From Bacteroidales bacterium (lineage in GTDB: Bacteria; Bacteroidota; Bacteroidia; Bacteroidales; P3), in the NCBI GenBank assembly GCA_017561155.1, contig JAFZDP010000058.1:1-44017 (forward strand): a stretch of DNA of 44,017 nucleotides, in the 5' to 3' direction. Shown one piece after another: positions 17,239 through 24,345 of the stretch (positions within the stretch are counted from its first letter, which is position 1; every line of letters begins with the position of its first letter). The position numbers and the translations under genes are program-made. The notes under the pieces are model-generated. The model did no database searches and was not told the origin of the DNA. It worked only from the letters and a program-made list of their open reading frames with translations.

Positions 17239-18121
17239 CGAATTTATTGCGAATTATGAGTAATAAATTTCAATTATTTTGAAGAATTTTATCGACAATT
17301 ATTTTTCTTTCTCTCTTTTTTGTAGTTTGACTTGGTTTGGTTGAAGGTGGAAGCCTTTGTAAATATATTGATTTGTTGTGTGTTATATTATTTTACTTTT
17401 CCATGTAATGCCTTTGGATATATGCCGAAAATTGTGCATAATTTTTTTTGAAATCAGCTTCAACACTACCGTATTTTAGGCTTCGGTTTGCCGGTAGTAG
17501 GGTCGAGGAGATGTTTGTAGCCGTTGCAAAGTAGCATAGTGTTGCGATGAGAGGTTGGATGTGTGTTTAACATATTTATTAAAATTGGAAATATTAACAC
17601 CCTTATATTTAACACGGAGAATGGCATATTTGAGATAAAAAATGTGCTACAATTCGTACAGCGAAGCTACGAATGCTTTAGAAAATTAATATCTTGATTA
17701 TCAGTAAATATTATTTTTTGCTTTTGTTCTAAAAACTCTTCGATGATGCAATTTTGTGTCTTTCGCGATGATGATATACCGTTGTCGCGACCAAAGTATA
17801 CCGTTTACGCGATGAAACCCTATTGTTCTCGTGATCTAATTAGGCAGGTTTGCTCTCAAAACTCCCATACCTAGGAGGTGAAACTCCCATGTTTTCGCTG
17901 TGTAGATATGGGAGTTTTGAGACTTGTTTAACATTTGAAGATTTTCTTTAACATTTAGTCTCCTTGTGGGGGTATATATTTATGGCGGCGGTATGTAGTA
18001 AAAATGTATTCTATATTATATGATGTAAGTGTTGATTTCTTGATGATTACGTCGGAGCTTATGATTATAGACTGTAAGAATTTTTATACATATTGTATTT
18101 AAATCTCTGCCGGTATTATAC
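17239..18121. other. Long intergenic region between sufD and ffh
   Basis: About 1 kb separates the sufD stop from the ffh start. It contains a 22 bp phased array (17741-17924) and the sufD terminator (18122-18155). The segment 17240-17740 is AT-rich with a short CTACCG/CGGTAG dyad at about 17467-17498 and no credible gene. Confidence 0.55.
17741..17924. repeat. Composite 22 bp period array with dyad cores and a 16 bp inverted repeat
   Basis: Units start at 17763, 17785, 17807 and 17829 with TCGCGA, TCGCGA, ACGCGA and TCGTGA at the same place, exactly 22 bp apart. Part of the first two units (TATACCGTT) is shared. Two further periods carry AAACTCCCAT at 17859 and 17881, again 22 bp apart. The next one has the inverse, so 17854-17869 (TCTCAAAACTCCCATA) is the exact complement of 17907-17922. 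One phase therefore links two unrelated unit sequences. Confidence 0.8.
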
Positions 18122-18155
18122 AAAAAAAAAGAGACGTACTTTGAGGTACGTCTCT
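18122..18155 (-). terminator. Terminator downstream of sufD
   Basis: GAGACGTAC at 18131-18139 pairs with GTACGTCTC at 18146-18154 across a short loop. On the minus strand the stem runs into a tract of nine T (18122-18130). It lies 100 bp after the sufD stop. The GAGACGT arm resembles the palindrome inside the MITE-like copy at 43705-43724. Confidence 0.85.
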
Positions 18156-18254
18156 AACAAACTTTTACTGTCTTTATTTCTTACTTGTTTCTGCTATCTA
18201 TATGTTGCGTATAGTGCAATGGTAGCAGAATTACTTATGTGTTTTGTGGTGTCT

Positions 18255-19607
18255 TTATATCTTGGTTACGTCTATTTCAAATTTGCAATCTTGCACCGAG
18301 CAGTGTAGAGCACATTCGTCGCAAACTGTAAGTTCTCCGTGTAGACGTTTTTTCACCATATCCGACAAGCGTTCTCTCAAAGCTTCGATAGTTATTTTTT
18401 GTATCACTTCGTCGCAGAAAGCATACATCAATAGCGTTTTAGCATTGCGTTCGCTAATACCACGTTGGCGTATGTAAAATAATGCTGTTTCGTCCAATTG
18501 TCCTATTGTAGAGCCATGCGAGCATTTTACATCGTCGTTGTATATTTCCAAAAATGGTTTAGAGTCTACTATAGCCTTGTCGGTAAGCAATATGTTTTTG
18601 TTCGATTGTGAAGCGTCGGTTTTAGTAGCTCCTTCGCTTACTAGCACATGTCCGTTGAATATTGCATGTGCACTGTCGTCCAAAATTCCTTTAAACAATT
18701 CGTTGCTTGTACAGTTCGGAAAAGCATGTTCAACATACACATAGTTGTCGGTACGTTGTTCTTTGTCCATAATGTAAAGGCCGTGCATTTGAGTGTCGCA
18801 GTGTTCGCCAAGCATACGCACTTCGTTGTGGTTGCGGATATTGCCACCATTTAGGGTAATAGAATTAGATATTAGCGAAGCACTTTGCTGCATAGCTATG
18901 TAGTTGTGGTTTAGCAATCCCGAAACATTGTTCATGTTTTGCATTTTGTAGTGCTCTACATGTGCATATTCGTCGATGAACATTTCGGTAACATTGTTCG
19001 AGAAACTGCGGTTGACATTGTACGAATCGTCGCAGTGTATGAATGTTATACGGCTGTTTTTACCTACATATATAAGATTTCTTGTTTGCAAAAACATTGG
19101 TGTCTGCGACTTTATTACGTCAAGTATCTGTATCGGCTTTTTTATTTCTACATTGTCAGGAATATAGATGAAAAATCCGTCAGTAAACATTGCTGTATTT
19201 ATAGCCAAAAAGCTATTATCTTTTTTGCAGCATTCGCCAAAGTATTTTGCCACCAATTCCGGATATTGATCTATTGCTTTTCTGAGGCTGCCCATTATAA
19301 CACCTTGTTCTGTAACTACCAATTCGGTTTCGGTCGATACATATCCGTTCACCAACGTGAGTCGGGTGGTGTCTAAATGAGGAATATTGCATTTAAACTC
19401 GAAACTGTGATTGTCGGTGGCGTTTGGAATGTTAAGGCTATCGTTCAAAAAGGCCGAAAAATCTGCAAAACGCCACACTTCGTCTTGTCTGAACGAGAAA
19501 CCATTTCTGGCAAAGTATTCACTAGCGGTGTTTTGCTTTTTCTCTATTATGCCAATGCGAGAAAAATTCTGCATCGAAGTGTTTATATAGTTCAATGTAG
19601 TTTCCAT
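18255..19607 (-). CDS. sufD: Fe-S cluster assembly scaffold protein SufD
   Basis: 450 residues. SufD partners with SufB and the ATPase SufC to assemble Fe-S clusters in the cytosol. The C-terminal half has the beta-helix core with NHNYIAMQQSASLISNSITLNGGNIRNHNEVRMLGEH and the conserved SNKNILLTDKAIVDSKPFLEIYNDDVKCSHGSTIGQLDETALFYIRQRGIS, typical of SufB/SufD proteins. Length favours SufD over SufB. The frame is open to 19673, but that would overlap sufC by 55 bp. ATG 19607, ten bases after the sufC stop, begins METTLNYINTSM and is preferred. Order sufC-sufD on one strand implies one transcript, ended by the hairpin at 18122-18155. Confidence 0.93.
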   Translation of the reverse strand: METTLNYINTSMQNFSRIGIIEKKQNTASEYFARNGFSFRQDEVWRFADFSAFLNDSLNIPNATDNHSFEFKCNIPHLDTTRLTLVNGYVSTETELVVTEQGVIMGSLRKAIDQYPELVAKYFGECCKKDNSFLAINTAMFTDGFFIYIPDNVEIKKPIQILDVIKSQTPMFLQTRNLIYVGKNSRITFIHCDDSYNVNRSFSNNVTEMFIDEYAHVEHYKMQNMNNVSGLLNHNYIAMQQSASLISNSITLNGGNIRNHNEVRMLGEHCDTQMHGLYIMDKEQRTDNYVYVEHAFPNCTSNELFKGILDDSAHAIFNGHVLVSEGATKTDASQSNKNILLTDKAIVDSKPFLEIYNDDVKCSHGSTIGQLDETALFYIRQRGISERNAKTLLMYAFCDEVIQKITIEALRERLSDMVKKRLHGELTVCDECALHCSVQDCKFEIDVTKI

Positions 19608-19617
19608 AACCTCGCTT

Positions 19618-20385
19618 TTATTTTTGTTTGCTTTCCAACTCTTCTCTAATCCATTCGTAACCCTTGCTTTCAAGTTCTAAAGCTAACTCTTTTGTTCCTG
19701 ATTTTACTATCTTTCCTTCGTAAAGCACATGCACAAAGTCGGGTACGATGTAGTCTAGCAATCGTTGGTAGTGGGTTATCACTACTATTGCATTTTCGCT
19801 GCTGCGTAGTTTGTTCACACCATTGGCTACTATTCGTAGGGCATCAATGTCCAATCCCGAATCGGTTTCGTCCAAAAACGACATGATTGGGTCTAACATC
19901 GCCATTTGGAATATTTCGTTTTTCTTCTTTTCTCCACCGGAAAATCCTTCGTTTACACTACGATTTGCTAATTTGGCTGTCATCTCAACCACTTTCTTTT
20001 TCTCTTCCATTAGCTTCAAAAAGTCGCTTCCCGAAAGAGGGTCTAATCCGCGATACTTACGCTGTTCGTTTACAGCAGTACGCATAAAGTTGGTGATGCT
20101 TACGCCCGGAATTTCTACCGGATATTGGAAACCAAGAAATATACCTTCGGCAGCACGTACATCGATAGGCATTTCCAATAAGTTTTTGCCTTTGAATATA
20201 ATCTCGCCCTGTGTAACTGTAAATTTGCTATTGCCTGCTACTACGGCAGCAAGGGTACTTTTGCCGTTGCCGTTAGGGCCCATTATAGAGTGTACTTCTC
20301 CTTTGTTTATTTCAAGATTTACCCCTTTTAATATCTCTTTGTCTCCTATAGAGACATGTAAATTGCGTATAGATAGTAATGACAT
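19618..20385 (-). CDS. sufC: Fe-S cluster assembly ATPase SufC
   Basis: 255 residues. It is an ABC-type ATPase that energises the SufBCD scaffold. Walker A is GPNGNGKST (36-44). The signature FSGGEKKKNEIFQMAMLDP is followed by Walker B, MSFLDETDSGLDID, with the SufC-specific 'ETDSGLD' in place of the usual 'EPT'. The switch His lies in VVITHYQRLLDYIVPD. All functional motifs are present. The upstream 490 bp hold no gene on this strand, so sufB is not adjacent, unlike the usual sufBCD order of many Bacteroidales. A -7 element precedes it. Confidence 0.95.
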   Translation of the reverse strand: MSLLSIRNLHVSIGDKEILKGVNLEINKGEVHSIMGPNGNGKSTLAAVVAGNSKFTVTQGEIIFKGKNLLEMPIDVRAAEGIFLGFQYPVEIPGVSITNFMRTAVNEQRKYRGLDPLSGSDFLKLMEEKKKVVEMTAKLANRSVNEGFSGGEKKKNEIFQMAMLDPIMSFLDETDSGLDIDALRIVANGVNKLRSSENAIVVITHYQRLLDYIVPDFVHVLYEGKIVKSGTKELALELESKGYEWIREELESKQK

Positions 20386-20822
20386 TGTTTCTTCATTTTA
20401 TTATTAAACACTTAACAATGTGTGCAATAAAAATGTTTTTCTTAAATTGTTTTTACACACATTCTTGTTGCAAAAATACATTATTTTATTGAATTTTACA
20501 GCAATAATGATAAAGAAATTTGTGCGATACACCACTCTGTCGGTAAAAACTTATATCTGACTATTGGCCGGAGGTATTTTCTTAGTTCGGTTTGGTAACA
20601 TTTTTGATGGTAAAAATGTTTTGTAGTCATAGTAATTGCCGTAGAAAAACGTATATAAAAATGACGAAAACATAGGCAAAATTGCTAAAATATCGGCAAA
20701 AAGTCGGTTGAAAAACATCGTAATTGCAGACGATTGAGGAAAAATAATGATAAAATTTTTCTTTAGAACATGTTGATATAAAATGATATATAAATAATGG
20801 ATAAAAAAAGTTGAAAATAAAT
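20386..20822. other. Divergent intergenic region between sufC and tRNA-Gln
   Basis: It contains the sufC promoter element (20471-20478) and, just beyond its right edge, the tRNA promoter. A 9 bp inverted repeat, AACATTTTT/AAAAATGTT, lies at 20597-20620. No frame here looks coding on either strand, so there is no hidden sufB or sufR. Confidence 0.5.
20471..20478 (-). promoter_or_regulatory. Bacteroidota -7 element upstream of sufC
   Basis: On the minus strand the sequence reads TATTTTTG, matching TAnnTTTG, with a TTG about 23 bases upstream (20502-20504). It would give a sufC leader of about 80 bases. Confidence 0.5.
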
Positions 20823-20853
20823 TTTGTCAGTATGAAAAATATTCGTACTTTTG
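20823..20853 (+). promoter_or_regulatory. Promoter of the tRNA-Gln gene
   Basis: TTTG at 20823-20826 and TACTTTTG at 20846-20853 are separated by 19 bases, an excellent match to the Bacteroidota -33/-7 promoter. The tRNA begins 24 bases after the -7 element. Confidence 0.8.
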
Positions 20854-20877
20854 CACTCGCAATTGAGCGATAAAGAT

Positions 20878-20948
20878 TGTTCCATGGTGTAATGGCAGCA
20901 CTACAGGTTTTGGTTCTGTCTGTCTAGGTTCGAGTCCTGGTGGAACAA
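20878..20948 (+). tRNA. tRNA-Gln (anticodon UUG)
   Basis: The sequence folds into a full cloverleaf. Acceptor TGTTCCA (20878-20884) pairs with TGGAACA (20941-20947) and A is the discriminator. The D stem is GTGT/GCAC around AATGGCA. The anticodon stem is ACAGG/TCTGT with loop TTTTGGT, giving anticodon TTG, which reads CAA. The T arm has loop TTCGAGT with stem CTAGG/CCTGG. CCA is not encoded. It is followed within five bases by a strong terminator. Confidence 0.95.
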
Positions 20949-20952
20949 CATG

Positions 20953-20982
20953 AAAGGAGTTGGATTTTCAACTCCTTTTTTT
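20953..20982 (+). terminator. Terminator of the tRNA-Gln transcript
   Basis: AAAGGAGTTG (20953-20962) pairs perfectly with CAACTCCTTT (20969-20978) over a 6-base loop, and the arm continues into a T tract. Because this stem lies inside the longest open frame of the next gene, it shows that the frame's early start codon at 20950 is not used. Confidence 0.9.
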
Positions 20983-21003
20983 GTTTATATGATATTGAGC
21001 AAT

Positions 21004-21654
21004 ATGAAAAGACTTCTAATATTTGACCTCGACGGCACTTTGGTAAACACCCTTACCGACCTAACCGATAGCGTAAACTATGCGCTTTCTCAATTTGGTT
21101 TCCCTACTCACGAGTTTGATGAATACCGCCTCTTTATTGGCAATGGTATAAATAAACTGATAGAACGTTCGTTGCCGGAAACCAACAGACAAGTCGAAAC
21201 TATTGCGGCAGTGAAAAGTGTGTTTGTTGAATACTACATGAATCATAAAACCGACAAAAGTTATGTATACGATGGAGTGGTAGAACTTTTGACCATGCTC
21301 CAGGAAAAAGGTATTATGATAGGTGTGGCATCTAACAAGTATCACGAGGCTACTGTAGAAATGATAAACCATTATTTTCCAACCATCAACTTTGTAAAGG
21401 TATTGGGACAACGAGATGGTGTTCCCACCAAGCCCGACCCTACTATTGTTTTTGAAGTGATGGCAGCTGCCAATGTACAAACCGACCAGGTATTGTATAT
21501 CGGAGATTCGGGTGTAGATATGAATACCGCTTCGGCAGCCAAAGTGGATTCGGTAGGAGTTAGTTGGGGCCTTAGGAGTGTAGAAGAGTTGCAAGCCAAC
21601 AATGCTACATATATAGTACATTCGGCGGCAGATATTTTAAAGATAATAGAATAG
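21004..21654 (+). CDS. HAD-family phosphatase, phosphoglycolate phosphatase type
   Basis: 216 residues. FDLDGTLVNT carries the nucleophile Asp (8) and the acid/base Asp (10). VASNKYHEA is motif II. The Lys segment is GVPTKPDPTIV, and YIGDSGVDMNTASAAKVDSVGVSWG is motif IV. The helical cap between motifs I and II places it in the Gph/PGP subfamily, which dephosphorylates phosphoglycolate and similar small substrates; the true substrate cannot be read from sequence. ATG 21004 is chosen: upstream in-frame codons run into the tRNA terminator. It is followed by truA after 7 bp and the two are likely cotranscribed. Confidence 0.88.
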   Translation: MKRLLIFDLDGTLVNTLTDLTDSVNYALSQFGFPTHEFDEYRLFIGNGINKLIERSLPETNRQVETIAAVKSVFVEYYMNHKTDKSYVYDGVVELLTMLQEKGIMIGVASNKYHEATVEMINHYFPTINFVKVLGQRDGVPTKPDPTIVFEVMAAANVQTDQVLYIGDSGVDMNTASAAKVDSVGVSWGLRSVEELQANNATYIVHSAADILKIIE

Positions 21655-21661
21655 ATATACT

Positions 21662-22408
21662 ATGCGATACTTTATTCATTTGGCATATAATGGGTCGTCG
21701 TTTCATGGTTGGCAAGTTCAACCAAATGCTACCACTGTGCAAGCGGTATTGGAGAATGCTTTCAGTCATCTTTTGGGCAAAACAATAGGTATAACAGGTT
21801 GTGGACGTACCGATACGGGTGTGCATGCTACAGACTTTTATGCACACTTCGACTGCGAAAGGCTAATGACAGAAGTAGATTTGAAACAATTGGCCTTTAA
21901 AATAAACTCGTTCGTTGGCGAGGATATAAGAATATTTAGAATATTTGCAGTCGCCACCGACCTTCATGCACGTTTTAGTGCAACGGCTCGCACATACCAA
22001 TATCATGTGTCGAATGTGAAACAACCTTTTGGAAAGGATTTTTGCCATAGGGTGTTTTACAATCCCGACATAGAATTGATGAACAAAGCTGCTGATATTC
22101 TTTTCGAATATACCGACTTTACTTCCTTTTCCAAACTGCATACCCAAACTGCAACCAACAACTGTACCATACTCTATGCTCGGTGGGATATGGTAGGAGA
22201 GGAGTATGTGTTTACAATCTCCGCCAATCGTTTTTTGCGTAATATGGTGCGAGCTATAACAGGTACGTTGCTAGAAGTAGGACGTGGTAAACTATCATTA
22301 GACGACTTCCGCAAAGTGATAGAAAGCAAAAACCGTTGTAATGCCGGCACATCGTTACCGGCCAAAGCGTTGTTCCTTACCAAAGTGGAATACGAAGGGG
22401 AGCTATAA
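21662..22408 (+). CDS. truA: tRNA pseudouridine synthase A
   Basis: 248 residues. It converts uridines 38-40 in the anticodon arm to pseudouridine. GCGRTDTGVHA holds the catalytic Asp (about residue 51). The N-terminus YFIHLAYNGSSFHGWQVQPNATTVQ and the segments HARFSATARTYQYHV and RFLRNMVRAITGTLLEVGRGKLS are characteristic of TruA. It is complete and of normal length. It lies 7 bp after the phosphatase gene and is followed by a 17 bp hairpin. Confidence 0.95.
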   Translation: MRYFIHLAYNGSSFHGWQVQPNATTVQAVLENAFSHLLGKTIGITGCGRTDTGVHATDFYAHFDCERLMTEVDLKQLAFKINSFVGEDIRIFRIFAVATDLHARFSATARTYQYHVSNVKQPFGKDFCHRVFYNPDIELMNKAADILFEYTDFTSFSKLHTQTATNNCTILYARWDMVGEEYVFTISANRFLRNMVRAITGTLLEVGRGKLSLDDFRKVIESKNRCNAGTSLPAKALFLTKVEYEGEL

Positions 22409-22434
22409 AAGCAAAATCATATATATCTAAATGG

Positions 22435-22476
22435 TTTATCCCATATATGTTAGCAGCATAACATATATGGGATAAA
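22435..22476 (+). terminator. Hairpin after truA
   Basis: TTTATCCCATATATGTT (22435-22451) is the exact complement of 22460-22476, a 17 bp stem with an 8-base loop, 26 bp after the truA stop. The following bases are TTGTT rather than a long T run, so termination efficiency is uncertain. Confidence 0.6.
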
Positions 22477-22509
22477 TTGTTATCATATATAGGTAATTTA
22501 TATAATAAT

Positions 22510-22700
22510 GGCAACTTCTAAAAATTCCACGTTCTGAGTAAGTATTTATCTTTTTATAAGAACTTTTGTGTACTTTACGTTTTTACCGAAATCTTTCTAT
22601 TTCTTTTTCAATCGCATAGCCCGCTATGTTCAATCAAAAAAAGTAGAAAGATTTCTAATAAAAATTCGCAAATCACTGGCAAAGCATTTTTAAATTGCCT
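22510..22700 (-). mobile_element. MITE-like element, copy 2 (short form, 191 bp)
   Basis: It begins GGCAACTTCTAAAAATTCC and ends AAATTGCC, the same terminal inverted repeats as the other copies but in the opposite orientation. The inner part has the AGAAAGATTT and CTTTCTAT tracts and the GCATAGCCCGCTATG-like centre. The GC-richer insert of the long copies is absent. Its left end (on this strand) lies 7 bp from the stop codon of the small membrane protein gene, so insertion may have replaced that gene's original 3' sequence. Confidence 0.7.
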
Positions 22701-22706
22701 AAAGTT

Positions 22707-22859
22707 TTAGTTCAATGCTGCAATTAAGAGAACTATCCATAGAATAGCAATCGCTTTATCTCCAATCGCACCTTGTGTAAGCAGTGTTATTGGCCAAATA
22801 ATATTCCAATTACTAATCCAACACATAAATACATAAAAAATAGTAACTATTGTAAGCAT
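22707..22859 (-). CDS. Small membrane protein (50 residues), unknown function
   Basis: ATG at 22857-22859, stop TAA at 22707-22709. The peptide has two hydrophobic stretches, TIVTIFYVFMCWI and AIAILWIVLLIAAL, joined by a loop with NWNIIWPITLLTQGAIGDK, so a two-helix inner membrane protein is expected. It starts 13 bases after the stop codon of the lipoprotein gene on the same strand, consistent with a two-gene transcript. I do not recognise the family. Support comes from the hydrophobic pattern, clean start and operon position, not from homology. The C-terminus ends 7 bp before a MITE-like element and could be altered by it. Confidence 0.5.
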   Translation of the reverse strand: MLTIVTIFYVFMCWISNWNIIWPITLLTQGAIGDKAIAILWIVLLIAALN

Positions 22860-22872
22860 AACTAATTTATTT

Positions 22873-23406
22873 TTAATATACACCTAAAAGTGCTGCCACA
22901 ATTGCAACGGCCATTACTCCAAAATATGACCATACTCCTATTTTTACATTTTTTTTCAGAGCTTTTTCATTCGATTCAACTGCTTCTTCATCAATTACTT
23001 CTTTTTGATGATTTGTCTTAACACCATAACAAACACCATCTGCACCTATAAAAATATGTATATAACTGGTATTTTGAGTTGTAACAGTATTGGTATTGGT
23101 TTGTGCACCTGGAGTATATGTTTTTGAATAATAATTTACATTATATGCCGTAGCTATACTATTGCTATTACTATTACTCGTAGTTGTAACCTTTTCATAA
23201 ATGAGAATAGTCCCCCCTGCTCCATCTGATGTTTGTCTATCCGGTGCACCAAGTGATGAAACAATGACATTGTGATGAGACCCTACAAATGCTTTAGCAT
23301 AGTCTTCTTCCATAGAAACATAATACGTTGTTGGAACATAAGACATACACGATGTAAATAAACATGCAATTGCCATAATTGTAAGCTTTGATAATGAATT
23401 TCTCAT
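22873..23406 (-). CDS. Lipoprotein with BamE/SmpA-like core
   Basis: 177 residues from ATG 23406. The signal MRNSLSKLTIMAIACLFTSC ends in a lipobox-type FTSC. The next part, YYVSMEEDYAKAFVGSHHNVIVSSLGAPDRQTSDGAGGTILIYE, has the 'G.P.....DG.GG.I..Y' pattern seen in BamE/SmpA-like small lipoproteins. A low-complexity Ser/Asn/Thr segment follows (about 75-110), then a strand region and a C-terminal membrane helix (IGVWSYFGVMAVAIVAALLGVY). A longer frame reaches 23484 but begins with a charged stretch that would bury the lipoprotein signal, so 23406 is preferred. The combination of lipid anchor and C-terminal helix is odd. The function is unknown. Confidence 0.65.
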   Translation of the reverse strand: MRNSLSKLTIMAIACLFTSCMSYVPTTYYVSMEEDYAKAFVGSHHNVIVSSLGAPDRQTSDGAGGTILIYEKVTTTSNSNSNSIATAYNVNYYSKTYTPGAQTNTNTVTTQNTSYIHIFIGADGVCYGVKTNHQKEVIDEEAVESNEKALKKNVKIGVWSYFGVMAVAIVAALLGVY

Positions 23407-23598
23407 TACCTTTTGATTCTTTGTTGACTTTTTGAAGAAATCTCTTCTTGATTGGATTTCTTCGCTTTGTTTTTTATATACCATAATAACTCCCTAAATA
23501 CGTACCGGGCGCAACTTTTATTGTAATTAAAACTACCCACGGCTTGATGGGAAACTATGAAAAAGGATAAAAAGAAAGTGAAGCCATCCATTATTCCA

Positions 23599-23770
23599 TT
23601 ATTCTCAATCGATGGGCTAGACCTCCCTTACACAAAAAATATGAAATATATGAATAACTCCACATGGCTGTGTATCTCGAGGTTTGAGTACATTCCAATA
23701 GGAGCATCCATCTCCATATTATTCCATTGTGTAATCATAAAGAAGGGTCTAGTTTCTCGATTAGGAATAA
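23599..23770. repeat. Imperfect inverted repeat pair about 115 bp apart
   Basis: The left arm (23599-23629) shares AATCGA, CTAGACC and flanking bases with the complement of the right arm (23743-23770, AAGGGTCTAG...TCGATTAGGAATAA). The arms match at roughly four bases in five. They could be ends of a small mobile element or a decayed palindrome. Confidence 0.45.
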
Positions 23771-24063
23771 GACGAAAATGCGCTTTCTAATACAAAACCT
23801 ATCTCGTGGTTTTGCGGGTGCAAAATTACAACTTATTTTTTATATGGCAAAGGTTTTTAATATTTAATTTTATATGTGGCAAAAGTTGGTGCCTATAGTC
23901 GTTGTAATGTTTAATTATATTTGGTATAGCTATGTGGGTAACTTTATGTTATGTAGTGTATATAATGGAGATACCGAGATATAATGATATATTATCGCTA
24001 CCCCCACTATATAAGTTTTTAGGTGGTACTATATAAGTTTTTATTCCTCACTGCAAAACTATA

Positions 24064-24141
24064 TCCCAAGCTTTGGGATATTCGTCCCAAGCCCTGGGAT
24101 ATTCGTCCCAAAGTTTGGGATATTCATCCCAAGGCTTGGGA
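24064..24141. repeat. 21 bp tandem array of palindromic units
   Basis: Four units TCCCAAnnnTTGGGA lie at 24064, 24085, 24106 and 24127, exactly 21 bp apart, separated by TATTCGT or TATTCAT. The second has one mismatch (CTGGGA). The middle three bases change in each unit (GCT, GCC, AGT, GGC), while the dyad is kept in three of four. Because 21 is a multiple of 3, the plus strand reads as a repeated WDIRPK peptide; this is more likely a by-product than a gene. Confidence 0.9.
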
Positions 24142-24279
24142 CATAGAAATATGGTGGGATATAAAAACTTTACCGGTGGGGTTTGCCAACTTTTATGGTG
24201 GGGTAGGGTAGGTATTATTGTGGGGTATGGGTGGTATAATGCTACTGTTGGGGAATATGAAGGTATGTATATGGGACAA

Positions 24280-24322
24280 AAACAAAAGGGCGAAAGCACA
24301 ACAAGTTGTACTTTCGCCCTTT
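24280..24322 (-). terminator. Terminator downstream of the DUF368 gene
   Basis: AAAGGGCGAAAG (24285-24296) pairs with CTTTCGCCCTTT (24311-24322), a 12 bp perfect stem. On the minus strand it is followed by TGTTTTTGT. It lies 23 bp after the DUF368 stop. Confidence 0.8.
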
Positions 24323-24345
24323 ATTATATTGTGTAGTATGGTGCT

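Larger units (their letters stand above)
23485..24345. other. Intergenic region with inverted repeats and a 21 bp array
   Basis: It holds an imperfect inverted repeat pair (23599-23629 with 23743-23770), the 21 bp array (24064-24141) and the DUF368 terminator (24280-24322). Open frames at 23557-23790 (+) and across the array look like by-products of repeats. No gene is supported. Confidence 0.5.

Noticed and set aside
17467-17498. Possible 4.5S RNA near ffh based on the CTACCG/CGGTAG dyad
   Set aside because: The dyad is only six base pairs and lacks the conserved GGAA tetraloop and internal loop of SRP RNA.
23557-23790. 77-codon plus-strand frame between the lipoprotein and the array
   Set aside because: It is bounded by the inverted repeat pair and ends in it. 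There is no recognisable motif, so the inverted repeats explain the region better.
24023-24336. Plus- and minus-strand frames across the 21 bp array (WDIRPK-type repeat peptides)
   Set aside because: The repeats are palindromic, so similar frames open on both strands. The peptides lack start signals and the array has the same design as non-coding arrays elsewhere in the window.
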